A program made the translations under genes and the position numbers. Below are positions 47,626-58,800 of a DNA stretch of 64,000 nt, piece by piece; positions within the stretch are counted from its first letter, which is position 1, and each line of letters begins with the position of its first letter. The stretch comes from Paracyclopina nana (Eukaryota; Arthropoda; Copepoda; Cyclopoida; Cyclopettidae): assembly GCA_019096065.1 (NCBI GenBank), contig JAGUCH010000008.1:5647001-5711000 (forward strand), in the 5' to 3' direction. The notes below the pieces were generated by a model that worked only from the letters and a program-made list of their open reading frames with translations, was not told the origin of the DNA and made no database searches.

Positions 47626-49130
47626 TTAGCAATTTTGGAAAATTTAAGTACATGCACTGTGGCAGGAAATTAAGCAAAACACAATTTTTAGGGGGTTTTC
47701 AGCAAGGCATTTATTGATGTCGGTTGAAAAAACATGGCATTGTTTTCAATTCGATTTGAACTCGATATTACACACAAAAACCACTTTACCGGAAGTTCCT
47801 TCGTATAACATAGGTTAAACCATTATTCATAATTTACTCCCCAATATGATGGTATTTTTGTGGGGGCTTTTTAAAAATTATTGGATGCCATTTCCTTCGG
47901 CCTTCCCCTTGAGTGAGGTGGATTTTTTTTGGGTTGCTTTTCTGAATTCATTTTCTTTTTGTGGGATTTTTGTTTTTTTCCTTCAAAGAGAGCAAAAATG
48001 TGAAGTTGTTTTCATCTATTGCAAAAATAAACTTTGGTCATCACAAAAATAGTTTGTGTGGCTTTTTTCTTTGATAGCTTCAGGTAAGTTTTTTGAACTG
48101 GAAGAAGAGAAAGTAAATAAGAGTGTGGGGGAAAAATTCTAAGAGTCATTGTGTACCGAATTAGCAATTATGTCATGAAAGATGCAGATTGACTTTTTGA
48201 CATAACATTTCAGTATAATAATCATACAAAGTTTGTAGCAGTAAATAAGGAGTGAAATATTGAGTTGAAACAAGGAGGTTGAGTCCAAATTTCATTCTAT
48301 GACAAGAATCATTGCAGTTTTGGGGCGGGTTTCGTGAGACATTTCATCGTTTTCAATGGCATAACCAGATGCAGACTTTCTTTTGTAACGTACGTAGCAA
48401 TGAGGCTGAGTGATAAGTTATTAAGGCTTACTAGCTGAAATGTGGATGCGATTTCATCAAGTCTCGAAAATGCTGCATTTGGAGTGAACTTGGGATCATT
48501 CACCAGATAGAAGGGCAGATTTAAAACCAAGCCATTTTGCCCTTAAGCGGTTGGAACGTTACTTAAGTTATGAAGACTCAGCTAAGCAGAGAAATAAGGC
48601 TGAAACTTGAAATTGGCCAGCACACTCATTCTTTGTCCCATTTTCTCAACAGTATCATTTTCAGGGGAAGGACCTTTTTATCTATAGTACAACGGCCGCC
48701 ATTTCCCTTCTTTATTCCATAATGTAAGCATAGTATTCAAAAATGTTCTTGGTATAACTATTTACGAGCAGTACGAACACATTAAATGTGCGGCGTGCAA
48801 AAACTGACCAATTTCGTTCCATACTAGCTTAGCTAAGCACGATAAGCCAAATTTAGATCATGCTTAGCAAAGCAGGCTTTTTCAAAGCTTAGTCGAGCCT
48901 ACCTTAAAAGAGCTATTGTAAAAAGCTCAAACAAAAACATTCAAATAAAGAAACCCATATGTAAGAGCTAACGTTTCAACCGTACTCAAGGCTTATTAAG
49001 GAAGTTGATAATAAATCCGGCCCTTAAGAAAATTGTCATCCACATTCAAGTTTTTCCCCCCAAGGGAAAAGTTGCCTTAATAACTCATAACAAACCTCGA
49101 AGAAGACGACTTAAACTTATGATTGTTGAT
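47626..49130. other. Intergenic DNA, no gene supported
   Basis: Between the 3' ends of the pickpocket (+) and DDX6 (-) genes. A cluster of AGCTTAG/CTAAGC words around 48825-48900 forms small palindromes. No coding frame is convincing. Confidence 0.5.
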
Positions 49131-51220
49131 TCAGTTCTCGTTTTCATCGGTCTTGAGGGTGTCCTCAACCAATTGGAATTCAGCCACATAGAGGCTCTTG
49201 TCGATGACTTTGGGAATGGGGCGAATTTCCGTGCCCAACTCTTGCTCGATACGATGCAAAGCAAATCTGTCATCGTATGTGATCAAGTTGATGGCAATAC
49301 CAAGGTGTCCAAATCGTCCAGACCTGCCAATCCTGTGCAGGTAAGTCTCGGCCATTTTGGGGAAGTCGAAGTTGATGACGACATTGACGGCCTGAATATC
49401 TATGCCTCTTGTGAAGAGGTCGGAGCAAACGAGGTTTCGGCAGAGTCCTGCCCTGAAGTCGTGGAACACGCGGTTCCGATGGGCCTGCGCCATCTTGGCA
49501 TGAATATAGTAGCAGCTGTAACCCAGCTCCGTGATCTTCTTGGCCAGCAGCTCCACTCGTTGGGTCGAGTTGCAAAAGATAATGCTTTGATTGATCTGAA
49601 AAATTAAGAATAATTTTATTAGTTTTGATTGCACCGTTCAAGCCAAAATTAGTTAACGCAAGAGAAATAAGACTATTACTTAGCTTTAAGATCAGAGTTT
49701 ATAATATAGAGTTAAATGTAACTTTCCCTCGCATAAAAAAGTTGTATTGGGAATTAAGGTTGTTGCCCAGCCATGAATCGAGTATTTGATAAGCACAAAT
49801 CCCGGGATTAAACTGGGAATTTCACTCTTGCCCATGGACGATTAGACTATCTGGCTATATGAAAGCCATGTCCTGCCCAGAACCAAAGGCGTAACGCTAA
49901 TGACTAATTAGTAATTGAGAAAATTACCTGGAGCTTGGAGAAGAGCGTGTTCAAACAGTGGACTTTTTGGCGCTCTTGGACGAAGGCGTAATACTGCGTG
50001 ATGCCCTTAAGTGTGAGCTCATCCATTAGGTTGACTTCGTATGGTTCACGCATGTGCTTTTTCTAGAAAAAAAAAATAAGTGTTATAAGGGCTCGGAAAC
50101 CAGGATGATGAATTAAGTTACCATGAAATGCTCGACGGTCAAAGGGAATGTAGCCGAGTACAATAGAATCTGCCTCTCCAGTGGCAAGTGTGCAATGAGG
50201 CGATCGAGCATGCCCTTGAAATCTTGCGAAAGGAGTTTGTCTGCCTCGTCGAGGCACAAGATTTTGCAGTTCTCCACATTGGCCACCTTCTTTTCCATGA
50301 GGTCGAGGATACGACCAGGCGTTGCCACCACCAAGTGGACTTTCTCGTAGATCCGCATAATGTCATCCTTCAAATTGGTTCCACCGGTCGTCACCATGAC
50401 CCGTACGCCCATGTGCTTTGACAGCTCAATGGCGATCTGGCTCGTTTGCAGGGCCAACTCTCTCGTTGGCACAATAATCATGCCTATAGAATAAAACGAT
50501 TAATCCCATGTTTACAAAAAAGCAATTGAGTTAATTTTAGAGGTTTTCAGAAAGATTCCCACTTGTAGTATGGGACATTGCTCATTAAGAGCTAACCCTC
50601 GAAAGCATTCATCATTTACTAATCAATTATTGGGTGTTCACCTACGAAACTAAAATTGAACTCTGATAAGTAGCAGTAGGTGAACACCGCAAGATCTAAG
50701 AATAGAATGCTCAAGGTACCTTGAATGTAGTCTTTGGAAGTGTCGATCGCATCCAGGATGGGAATAGAATAAGCTCCCGTTTTGCCAGTTCCGTTCTTGG
50801 CACGTGCCAAAATGTCCCTTCCGCTTCGTGCAATTGGGATAGAGGCTTCTTGAATCGGAGACGGTTTCTCCCAGCCTTTCTCGAAAATTCCCATTAACAA
50901 CTCGCGTTTCAGGCAATAATCTTCAAACTCGTTGCCTTTCGTGTCGGTAACATCTGATGTCTTTTTTCGCATATCTTTTGGCGGAAGCTTCAACTGGCTC
51001 TTCCACGATTGACTACAATTAAAAAAAAGCATTAGTGAACATGGAAAAATTCAGATAGAATCTCAATTGAATATTTGCATCTTCAGAAAGACTAATCATA
51101 CAAATCACGATAGTTTCAGCAATTGGAACATGAACTCATCATTCAGAAACTGAAAAACTAAGCTAATAAGCAAAATGCATACTTATTGTGGTTATGTTGG
51201 GTTGCCATAGTAGCGCTCAT
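49131..51220 (-). CDS. me31B: DEAD-box RNA helicase DDX6 / Me31B
   Basis: An ATP-dependent RNA helicase that represses translation and promotes mRNA decapping in P-bodies and germ granules. Five exons join in phase: 51220-51183, 51012-50720, 50483-50122, 50062-49928 and 49595-49131, giving 430 aa. All helicase motifs are present: Q motif (GWEKPSPIQ), I (AKNGTGKT), Ia (PTRELALQ), II (DEAD), III (SAT), V (SDLFTRGID) and VI ([10 protein letters not shown]). Near-invariant DDX6 signatures such as [19 protein letters not shown] and [21 protein letters not shown] identify the orthologue rather than a general eIF4A-type protein. The N-terminus ([12 protein letters not shown]) is short and comes from a 38-nt first coding exon. 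Length matches the family. Its first exon lies 209 bp from the start of a gene on the opposite strand, suggesting a shared promoter. Confidence 0.97.
50633..50688. repeat. 56-bp mini-element with perfect 13-bp inverted ends (DDX6 intron)
   Basis: GGTGTTCACCTAC at 50633-50645 and its exact reverse complement at 50676-50688, with 30 bp between. It is the smallest paired form of the dispersed motif in the window. Confidence 0.85.
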
Positions 51221-51429
51221 TTTGATCCTTCAAGAGAGATTTTCCTCCAAGTATTTCAAGTTTGGGGTGACGGTGGTGACTTCAACCTGAAAGGTAAAAT
51301 GTGCTCATTGAATGAAGCCGAACTAAGCCGCCAATAGAATGAGGCCAACGTCGGCAATTTCTCATGATGAAACAGTTGATGTAGCATAGATTAAATCCCC
51401 CTTTCAAAGCCCCCAAAATTGGTGACGCA
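51221..51429. promoter_or_regulatory. Putative bidirectional promoter
   Basis: The 209 bp between the start codons of DDX6 (-) and the small gene (+). No TATA box is obvious. Shared regulation is inferred from spacing alone. Confidence 0.45.
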
Positions 51430-51823
51430 ATGAAAGGTCTACTGCTATGCAATAACGTAGCCGATTTCGCAAATCAAGCCAGGATTAAACGGATTCACAC
51501 GGATTTGAATTTTGAAGGTCTCGATAAAAACGACACCGAAACTAAACCAAATAAAACTAAGCGAGGAAAACAGAAATTCCGTGAAACCAAGGCTGACTCG
51601 GAAACTTGGGGAATCAATGTAGTAAAGTGTAAGTGAAATACCTTTCAAAAGCGGATAGTTCTCATGTGATAATCGAATGAAAATTCCAGTCTTAACTCAA
51701 GTGCACCAAAGCGACGAATGGACGCTGGGCAGAATGTTTCTCACTCCATCGGATCGACAACTAAGTCAAGCTACAACCTACAAACCGCATCTCTCCCGAA
51801 CTAGTTATCTGTTACCCTTATAA
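51430..51823 (+). CDS. Small two-exon protein of unknown function (110 aa)
   Basis: I do not recognise this protein. Exon 1 (51430-51628) begins MKGLLLCNNVADFANQARI and exon 2 (51690-51823) ends SRTSYLLPL before TAA. The 61-bp intron has GTAAGT and CCAG ends, and the frame continues across it in phase. The middle is Lys/Thr/Asn-rich (KNDTETKPNKTKRGKQKF), and exon 2 has DEWTLGRMFLTPSDRQ. No signal peptide or membrane segment is seen. AATAAA follows the stop at about 51827. The paired consensus splice sites, open frames and poly(A) signal make it a credible gene even though neither exon alone would be noticed. It starts head-to-head with DDX6. A longer upstream exon is possible. Confidence 0.65.
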
Positions 51824-51829
51824 AACAAT

Positions 51830-52843
51830 AAAATATTGTTTTTCATTTTAAAATACATGTTTGCGGGGTCAGCGAAAAAAATTGTGAAATCACTGTTTTT
51901 TATTCACACTATAAGGAAAAGGTTTTAAAAGCCTTAGAAAAGAGTGGACAGCTCTTGATGTTTTCAAACTGGGATTTGGAAGAGGCTGCTAAGGCAGTCA
52001 ATGGCATTATAGTGAAAATGGCAATTCTGAGTAGGAAGTCGTGCCGGTCAAAAACAGCTGGGATTAGAAAATGCGTCTTATTTCTTTCTTCTTTTACATC
52101 GTATTGCTTAAAAGTTCCGCTTTGCCCTAAAAAGTTGTTGCTGCTAATTTCGAATTTAATTTCTATCTCGATGTTTCCTTCGTTGATACTTGTTTTTCTT
52201 CGGAAGGAATTTTAAAGGGTCTTTGTTCAGTTTAGGTTATACTAAATCGTGATTCCTTCTTTATCCTTTCCTTACTTAGCGTCAATTTTCAAGAGTTTCT
52301 TGTCATTTTATCATAATAATTCAAACTTTTTTTTAACTTGAATGAGCATGGAATGTCCGGAAAAAGTGGAAATTGTATTCATAATTCAAAAACGTGCTAC
52401 TTTTTCGTCAACCCTAGCCAATTTTAAAACCGGCGCGTTCACCTAATGGCTTTTTTTAATCGAGCTTTTGAGAATGATGGTGCTTTTTAAGGATAAAGTA
52501 AACAAGAGTTCACGCGCATTTTACGTCTGAAATAGTCTGTATTGTAAATTCATTTATTTATTTCAAAGTTCGTCAAATAACTTGGGTGAAAAATTGTGAA
52601 AGCCGCGCTCGAGTGAAATTCGATCTACTTTGATAATAAACAGTGTTATTCAAATTGGCAACAGCTGCTCAAGAAACTTCCCGTGAAATGGCATTTTCGG
52701 TCGAATTTTGTCGGCAAAGCTTTCACAGATTGCATCACGTTTCGCTCAAGTTCGGTCATCATTAGGAAGAAAAAAGCTTGATTCTGAGGGAGACTGACGA
52801 AGAAAGTTGTAAGAAAGAGGCAGAAATTTGATCTTTTCGCGAA
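51830..52843. other. Intergenic DNA and UBR5 5' region
   Basis: No coding exon is supported. The last few hundred bases probably contain the UBR5 promoter and 5' UTR. A frame at 51955-52215 is Leu/Ser-rich and not convincing. Confidence 0.5.
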
Positions 52844-55800
52844 ATGTCGGCCGCGGCGAGGTCGTCGTCCATGGGTGGGACAATTGGAGGCGCTTGTCCT
52901 CTCCAATTTGTCGTCCATCCTTTGCCAGGATCGACCGAACAGCTCACGGATCGCCTGCGTGAGGTCGGTGACCGGCTGCGTTTGCCAGCTGCAGCCAGGC
53001 CAGGGCCTTTGGTGCCCTCAATTCCAGGATCCTCTGGATCGGTGACAGCCTCCCAAATCGAGGTCGGGCCGTCTCACTTTGCGTTTTTGCTCAGTGATGG
53101 CCGCCTTTGTCGCTTGCCCTTCTCCGTCATTTCTGACCGCTTGGACTTGAACAAGACGAGCCAAAATGCTGGTGGATCTGGCGGATCCCTTGGATCTCAC
53201 GGCGGAAGCCACGGAGGAGCTGGTGGCAAAGGAGCCGGCTCGAAAGCATCGGGCTCTTCCATGGCCTCAGGTATGTCTGTTTTTCGGCTTTGCAGTGTTT
53301 TTGCATGCCCTTTTCATATTGTAGTTTTTCAATACCCCTTGCGTAATATTTGCAAATTTAGTCCTGCATATTTTAGGCGGAGTGTCGAGGCAAGTGCCTC
53401 GCCGAGGTCATCGCATCATTCGCACGTCCTCGGTGCGAGGTCGGACTGGCGGAGCCTCTGGAGTGAGTGCACCTGGAGGCATGATCATGTCCAGCTCGAG
53501 GCCGGCCACTTACGTGCCAGAGGATCTCATTTCCCAGGCTCAAAGTGTGCTGCAGGGTCGATCCAGGAACCTCATCATCCGTGAGCTCCAGAGAACCAAC
53601 CTGGATGTGAATCTTGCTGTCAATAACTTGCTCTCTCGTGATGAAGAAGATGGCGACGATGGGGATGAGGGCAGTCAAGACAATTATGTTCCTGAAGACT
53701 TGATTTCGCTTCTGGATGCTGGCATCAATGCTGACCACCCTTCAGTCATCATCGATGCTGATGCAATGTTCAGCGAGGACATGTTTGGCTACAGCCAGCG
53801 TCGATCTTCCTCTAATACAAGGTAAAACAACTTGATACCTTGATCAAGCCTCGAAATTTTAGTCAGGCCAAAAGGTCAAATATGTGCACAATTAGAAAGC
53901 TATGGTTGAGCAAGCAAGTCGCGTATTCTCAGCTTTCCGAATTAGCATATTTTCTAGCTTTAGTACTTCTCAAGATTTTGGCCTTTTTCTGAATTTTTAC
54001 CAAATGAAAGTGATCCTCATGCTAAGACAATAAAAAAGTGTTATGAGGTCGGGAAACTTTCGTGTTGTAAACCTCAAAAAATCCTCGTTTTAGATTTTTC
54101 GTGTCAGAACTTTTAATTACAATTCTTTTTGCAGAATATTTTCTAGTTTAATTATTTTATTTTTGCTTAGGCGATCTTCTGACCGTGATAGACCATCAAC
54201 GAGCTCGGGAGCTACATCAGCTGAAACCGTGGCACTTTCAGCTGGAGCTTCTTCGGCTGCAATTGTGGTATCACAAGCTGCCCCCACGGATCGACATTCT
54301 ACGTCTTCATCGACAGCTGGCGGTGCCAACGATTCTGCCAATAATCGAGAGGCCATCTTCAGATGGAGGGATCGCCAGTACTACAGCGGCCCCAAGAGAT
54401 GGCTCGAATCTGCCCTCAGAGATCCGGCTTGGCAAGACAAGGACGAGTCTGGAGAGGCCAAGAAGACCAGCTCTGCTAATGCAACCACTCCTGAGGCTGG
54501 CCAAAGCCCACTGTGGCTTGGAGAAGACCTCGAGTTTTGGCCAGAAAAGGGTGCCAAAGACAAAGTGAGATTTGTGATGATTGCTGCTCTTCACAACGAG
54601 CTCGTGGCAGTGTCCGACAAGGGACACTTGTACCAATGGAGGTGGAGTGATATGACTCCACATCGACATGATAACCCGTATGGAAACCATCCAAGATCAG
54701 CTGGTTTGGGCTTGACCAACGAAAGGGTGGTCAAGATATCAGCCTCCAACATTAGGTATGAGTTTTATCAATATAGTTAAGCTTGAAGCGCCGTATTTTA
54801 TTCTACTATTTTTTACATAGGTGCTCTGTTGTGACGGAAAGTGGCAAAGTTGCCACGTGGTATGATGAATCAGTGAGCCATGTTTGTAGCAAACTGGAAC
54901 ACTCTGCCATTTTCTACCCTGAATTTGCAAGTGACAAAATTGCCTCGCTCCACACGTGTGTCTTATACACAGCAGTTCGATTGGAGAACTCTGGCCACAT
55001 TTTCTGGTGGGGCGTTCTACCTTTCAGTCAACGCAAACGTCTTCTGGAGAAGTACACCAACAAAAAGAAGTCCACTCCGAAACGAGCTAGCAGTGGAAAT
55101 AGCTCATCGAAGAAGAAATCGGCCTCTTTGGTCAGTAGCCTCAACTCCAATGAAATCACGGTTGGCAGCCAAGTTTGCATGAGGAAAGCTCCCATGTATC
55201 ACTCTGGATCAATTGGCTTCACTGTCTCTGGAGGCATTCCCAAAGTTGGCCAATTGCTGAATGCAGCCTGGAATATCACGGACACGTGTCGATTCAAGAT
55301 AATTCAGCCTCCAAAGCGGCCCAAACTTCCAGAGTTGCCCAAGGAAAAGGACAAGCAAAAAGAGGAGCATGACACAGCCTCTATGCCACCTCCACCCAGC
55401 CCTGCTTCGTCCACTTGTTCAGATTCTAGCATGAGTCGCAGGCACAAACGATCAGCTCCCCGGGAAGAGCCAGAAAAGGTGGATGAAGAAGAGTGGAACC
55501 TCAAGGAAGTGATTTTTGTTGAGGACAGCCGTAATATGCCTATTGGCAAGGTTATCAAAGTTGATGGCCTCCACACTGTTGTCCATTTTCCCATCGCTGG
55601 CAGCAAAGAAAAAGAGCCAACTATTTCAGGGCAGGTGCCAGCTCCGCCTCAGCCATCACCCACACCTACACCTCCACCTTCTGGATTAGTTGTGCCTCCA
55701 GCTCCCCCAGTTGCTCCTCCTAAAAAGGATGGCTTGAGCCAAGATGAGGCGTCCTCACTTCTCCTTTCACCAACGACCAGGATCCTTCCAAGGGACCAAT

Positions 55801-58800
55801 TGCAGCTGATCAAGGGTGGCTGTCTGCCGCGAGTACCAGACTGCTTCCAAAGAACGCCCAAAAAGGTGACTTTGCAAAACATGGTGTCAGACATGAATAG
55901 TCAGATTTTGGCCATAATGGTCGATGGACAGGGTGTGCATGCCATCGTTAAGAATGATGCCAAGCTCAGCCATCGCGTGTACAACTTGTCTTCTGGCAAG
56001 ATTGAGGTGGACTCCAAGTTTCCTACCAATGCTGGCGCATTCATGGGTCTCAATCCTACTAGCCAAATTGCCTTTCACTCCACTGGCGAAAACGACTACG
56101 TTTCCATCCTTTTCGATGGTAACCGAACTGTGTATCCTCTTGTGAAGGATTCCACACCATCTGCTGATTCTATCAAAGATCCTCAACTTTTGGACTTGCC
56201 ACCCATCCAAGCCCTGGGTCTTGGCACTCATGCTCTCCCACATGTTGGTACTGGCAAGAAGAATGAGGTAGCAGTGATCGTGCTCGCATTTGTCGCTCAA
56301 ACCGTCATGCCAAAGATCCTGCAGTGCGATTTGGAAGCTGTGAAGCGGACCATTGCCAGTTTGGAATCTGATCCTACTTCGGTCACCTCACAAGAACTGG
56401 TGCAATCCATCATTGATGAGAGATGCGATGGAGGACGAAACATCTTCCATGCAGCTGTGTCGATGTGCGTGCCAACCTCCAACAAAGACTCTGACCAAGA
56501 TGCCTATGCCAATGCCTCACCAGCCACATCTTTTGCATCCACATTTGAGCATATGGAGTCGGTCACCTCCAGAGCCATGAATTTGAGAGAAATGATGCGA
56601 AGAGCCGCCGTGGCTTCTAGGCTAGCCACTGAGGGTGCCAGTCCTTCGTTGCGACCAGTTCCCGATTCTTTGGTGGCATCTGGATCTGGAAACTTGGCTC
56701 CACCCGGAGACTCGAGTCCTCCTGTGATTGATGAGTCACCCTCATTTTCAGCTTTGGCATGGCCTCATCAGGCAGCTGAGGCTTTGGAGGCGGCTGCATC
56801 TGGACCTCAACAGCAAGGCTCCAACGAGGCTGTGGCGGCTGCTGTGGCAGCTGGAGCCGATGTGGATTCGCTTCTGGGTTTGGCTTCTGCGGCCGCAGCT
56901 TCAGCCTCAACCTCGAGGGCCGTGGCAGCCACAGCTCAAAAGCTGATATTTGTGAAGCCACCCCACATTCTGGACAACGTGGAAAGGCGTGCCAATGCTT
57001 TGGCTATTTTGAAGATGGTCTGTGATTCTCCGGTCTTCCTTCACAGACTGGAGGCCATTTTGGCTCTCAGGGATGCTCAAGGCAACACGCCCTTCATGGC
57101 TGCCGTGGCCAATAGGCAAGTTAATTATTGCATGGACAAAACCAGAAGAGTCACTAAATTGTTCTCAATTCTAGGTCTTACCCGGCAGCTATGGTGCTTT
57201 TTGAGGCCGCTCAAAGGGTAGCCAAGGAATCTTCCAACGATGTCGATACTCAAAAGAAGACTTTGATGTCCATGATCTATCCAAGTGGAAGTCCTCCTGA
57301 TGATTCTCCATTGCATGTCATTTGTTGCAATGACACTTGCAGTTTCACGTGGACTGGAGCTGAACACATCAATCAAGACATTTTTGAGTGTCGAACCTGT
57401 GGCCTCACTGACAGCTTGTGCTGTTGCACTGAGTGTGCTCGTGTTTGCCACAAAGGACATGAATGCAAATTAAAGAGGACCAGCCCAACGGCCTACTGTG
57501 ACTGTTGGGAAAAGTGCAAGTGCAGGTAATTTTTCTTTTTCGATTTACTTGTGTTGAACATTGTAGATTTCATTTATCACTATATTGCAGATCAACCAAA
57601 GCTGGACATCAGGGCACCAGATATGAGGTTTTGGTCAAGCTGGTGACTGAAGCTCCGGATTTGGTCAAAGAGTCCAACTCTCGTGGCGAAAACATTCTGC
57701 TCTTTTTGGCTCAAACTGTTGGAAGGCAGCAAATTGAGCAAAGGCAATACAGGCCATCGAGGTCTCGAAAATCTGCTTCTTCAGCCAGGAAAGCATCCTC
57801 GGCAGCTGACAACAATGAGCCTGACATGCCTGAACATGACCTGGATCCACCCAAGTTTGCTCGCAAGGCTCTTGAAAGGCTGCTCAACGACTGGAACACA
57901 GTGCGGGCCATGATCATGTCTGGCCACAAGGACACCACACTCAAAGCTATGTATGAAGATCAAGCCTTTTTGTCTAGTCAATCCGGGACTGCTTTGTTGG
58001 ACAAATTCACCCACTGCCTGTTGGTGAAAAATAGCTCGGACATGCTTGACACTTTGCTCAACACTCTCATCAGGCAAATCAAACTTCAGCCAGAAGTAGC
58101 TCGGATTGTGGCCAAAAGATTTGTGCGATCGGTCATTCGAGTGTTTGTCGTTTTCAACATAGAGCTAGCACCAGGACAAGCCAAGAAGAGATCCTCGTTG
58201 CATCATCACCAGGCTACGTCAGCTCAGCCTCTACAAAAGTGCAAGCGTGTTTTCCAGGGATTGATCAACATAGCTGTTGAGGAGCTGTGCGAGACTGCCA
58301 ATTCCCTCTTGGCACCAGTAAGGTTGGGAGTCGCCAGGCCAACCGCTCCATTCAGCTTGTCTACGAGCAGTACCGAATTGTCAGTGGAGGAGCTCTTCTC
58401 GATTGAGCCCATGGCACCCAAACCTGCAACCTCATCAGCTCTGCTCAACAGTTCGGCCTCAAGCAACCGCAGAGGCCGGACCAGATCTCTCACAGTGGAC
58501 AATTTGAGGCCTTCGAGGAGCCAGCAGCCTCTAATGGCTGCATCCAATGATGACACAAATGATAATGACAATGATGTCCAACTTGAGCCGTCGCAAGGAA
58601 TGCAACAGGATTTGGACAATGAAGACTCCATGGGAGGTGTGCTGGAGGCTGCTCCTGCCAATAATGTCAACATCCAGGCTAATGACGGTGGGGCAGTTGA
58701 AATGGAAGCTGTTGCTGAAAATGCTGACAATGATGATCAGCAGTCCGACATGGATCTTGATTACTTGGCGGAAAGTGACAGCGACTCTGAGACCGAAAAT

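Noticed and set aside
49005-49607. 200-codon plus-strand open frame
   Set aside because: Antisense shadow of the last DDX6 exon.
51955-52215. 86-codon plus-strand frame near UBR5
   Set aside because: Leu/Ser-rich, no splice partners or recognisable domain, and contained in AT-rich intergenic DNA.
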